Assembly (NCBI GenBank): GCA_046728115.1 | Contig: JBKPDW010000345.1 | Coordinates: 1 to 13,401, forward strand | DNA length: 13,401 bases | Direction of reading: 5' to 3' | Source of the DNA: CAVSWN01 sp046728115 | GTDB taxonomy: Bacteria; Acidobacteriota; Vicinamibacteria; Vicinamibacterales; CAVVIG01 | Notes under the pieces: model-generated | The model's database searches: none | Told to the model about the DNA's origin: nothing | The model's input: only the letters and a program-made list of their open reading frames with translations | Shown here: one piece after another, positions 13,036-13,401 of the stretch | Layout of the letters: each line of letters starts with the position of its first letter | Numbering within the stretch: the first letter of the stretch is position 1 | Translations under genes and position numbers: made by a program

Positions 13036-13401
13036 TCAGGCGGCAACTGGGAGCTGGACGAGGTCCCTGCAGTGGGAGACCCACCGGACATGGCCTAGAT
13101 CGGCAGGGGCCACTGTCTGTCCACTGACGAAGGTCAGCGGCGTGTGGCCCTCCAATGATGCGTGGCAGCGTGCCGCGTTGTAGTAGGCCTGGAACTCGGC
13201 TAGCTTCCGTTCAAGATCACGGGCATTCCAGAACAGCACATGGTCGAGGAATTCTCGCCGCATTGTCCCGATCAAGCGCTCCACGAATGGGTGTGATAGG
13301 GGCACGTGCGGCACCGTCTTGATTTCGTCGATCTCCAGAATCCGAAGGTTCGCCGTCCAACGGTACGCCTCGAACAGCGGGTCGTGATCGGTGCTGAGAT
13401 G
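13036..13401 (-). CDS. Integrase-core IS transposase, C-terminal part at right edge
   Basis: The minus-strand frame enters from the right edge and ends at TGA 13036. It reads LSTDHDPLFEAYRW (second catalytic Asp region), VPLSHPFVERLIGTMRREFL (catalytic Glu in FVERLIG) and AYYNAARCHASLEGHTPLTF, the standard end of IS3/IS481-like rve transposases. The first catalytic Asp and the DNA-binding domain lie outside the window. It differs in sequence from the other transposases here, so it is another element. No frameshift is seen in the visible part. Confidence 0.85.
   Translation of the reverse strand, partial: HLSTDHDPLFEAYRWTANLRILEIDEIKTVPHVPLSHPFVERLIGTMRREFLDHVLFWNARDLERKLAEFQAYYNAARCHASLEGHTPLTFVSGQTVAPADLGHVRWVSHCRDLVQLPVAA

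Noticed and set aside
1..13401. CRISPR array, tRNA, rRNA or riboswitch
   Set aside because: Reading both strands found no regularly spaced repeats, no tRNA cloverleaf with a recognisable TTCGANTC-type arm in context, and no known RNA motif; a covariance-model scan was not possible here.

Overview
The window is GC-rich soil-type bacterial DNA. The host is probably an Acidobacteriota-like or similar soil lineage. This is inferred from a remnant of a membrane-anchored Ser/Thr kinase with a WD40-like propeller, the GC content and the mix of insertion sequences; no marker gene proves it. No tRNA, rRNA or CRISPR array was seen. The dominant theme is an insertion-sequence graveyard: at least seven transposase or recombinase genes or remnants lie in 13.4 kb, and pieces of ordinary host genes are trapped between them.

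Left part (1-2772): a tyrosine recombinase runs off the left edge. It is followed by an intact integrase-type (DDE, rve) transposase gene on the minus strand (343-1374), a scrap of an AraC-type DNA-binding domain (about 1438-1503), and a complete but twice-frameshifted IS630-family element with 24-bp inverted repeats (1509-2764).

Middle (2921-7781): a large intact gene on the minus strand encodes a 762-residue protein with a TPR-like region, a hydrophobic segment, an M23 (LytM-type) peptidase domain and two ASH/choice-of-anchor-D domains. Beyond it lie an IS5-family 5' fragment, a 58-residue hypothetical protein and the tail of an amidohydrolase. Then comes an apparently intact three-gene minus-strand operon: a small Cys-containing protein, a two-CBS-domain protein and an SRPBCC-fold protein. 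The first two overlap by ATGA. A broken gene of unknown family follows.

Right part (7931-13401): the first third of a VOC-fold gene is joined head-on to an antisense piece of the kinase gene. The kinase piece is itself cut by an IS6-family element (8382-9230, frameshifted). Next are an intact lipoprotein gene with a gluzincin HExxH...E motif (10209-9316), a frameshifted DUF302 gene fragment, an unknown C-terminal fragment, and a transposase remnant cut by a second integrase-type IS (10904-12153, with 25-bp inverted repeats and two frameshifts). That IS has decapitated an alpha/beta-hydrolase gene (to 12972). A further integrase-type transposase runs off the right edge.

The genes that still look functional are the M23 protein, the CBS/SRPBCC operon, the HExxH lipoprotein, the 343-1374 transposase and possibly the right-edge transposase. 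I see no convincing new multigene system; the best candidates for follow-up are the M23 multidomain protein and the three-gene CBS/SRPBCC operon. Several frameshifts lie at short homopolymers, so sequencing error must be excluded before calling all of them decay.
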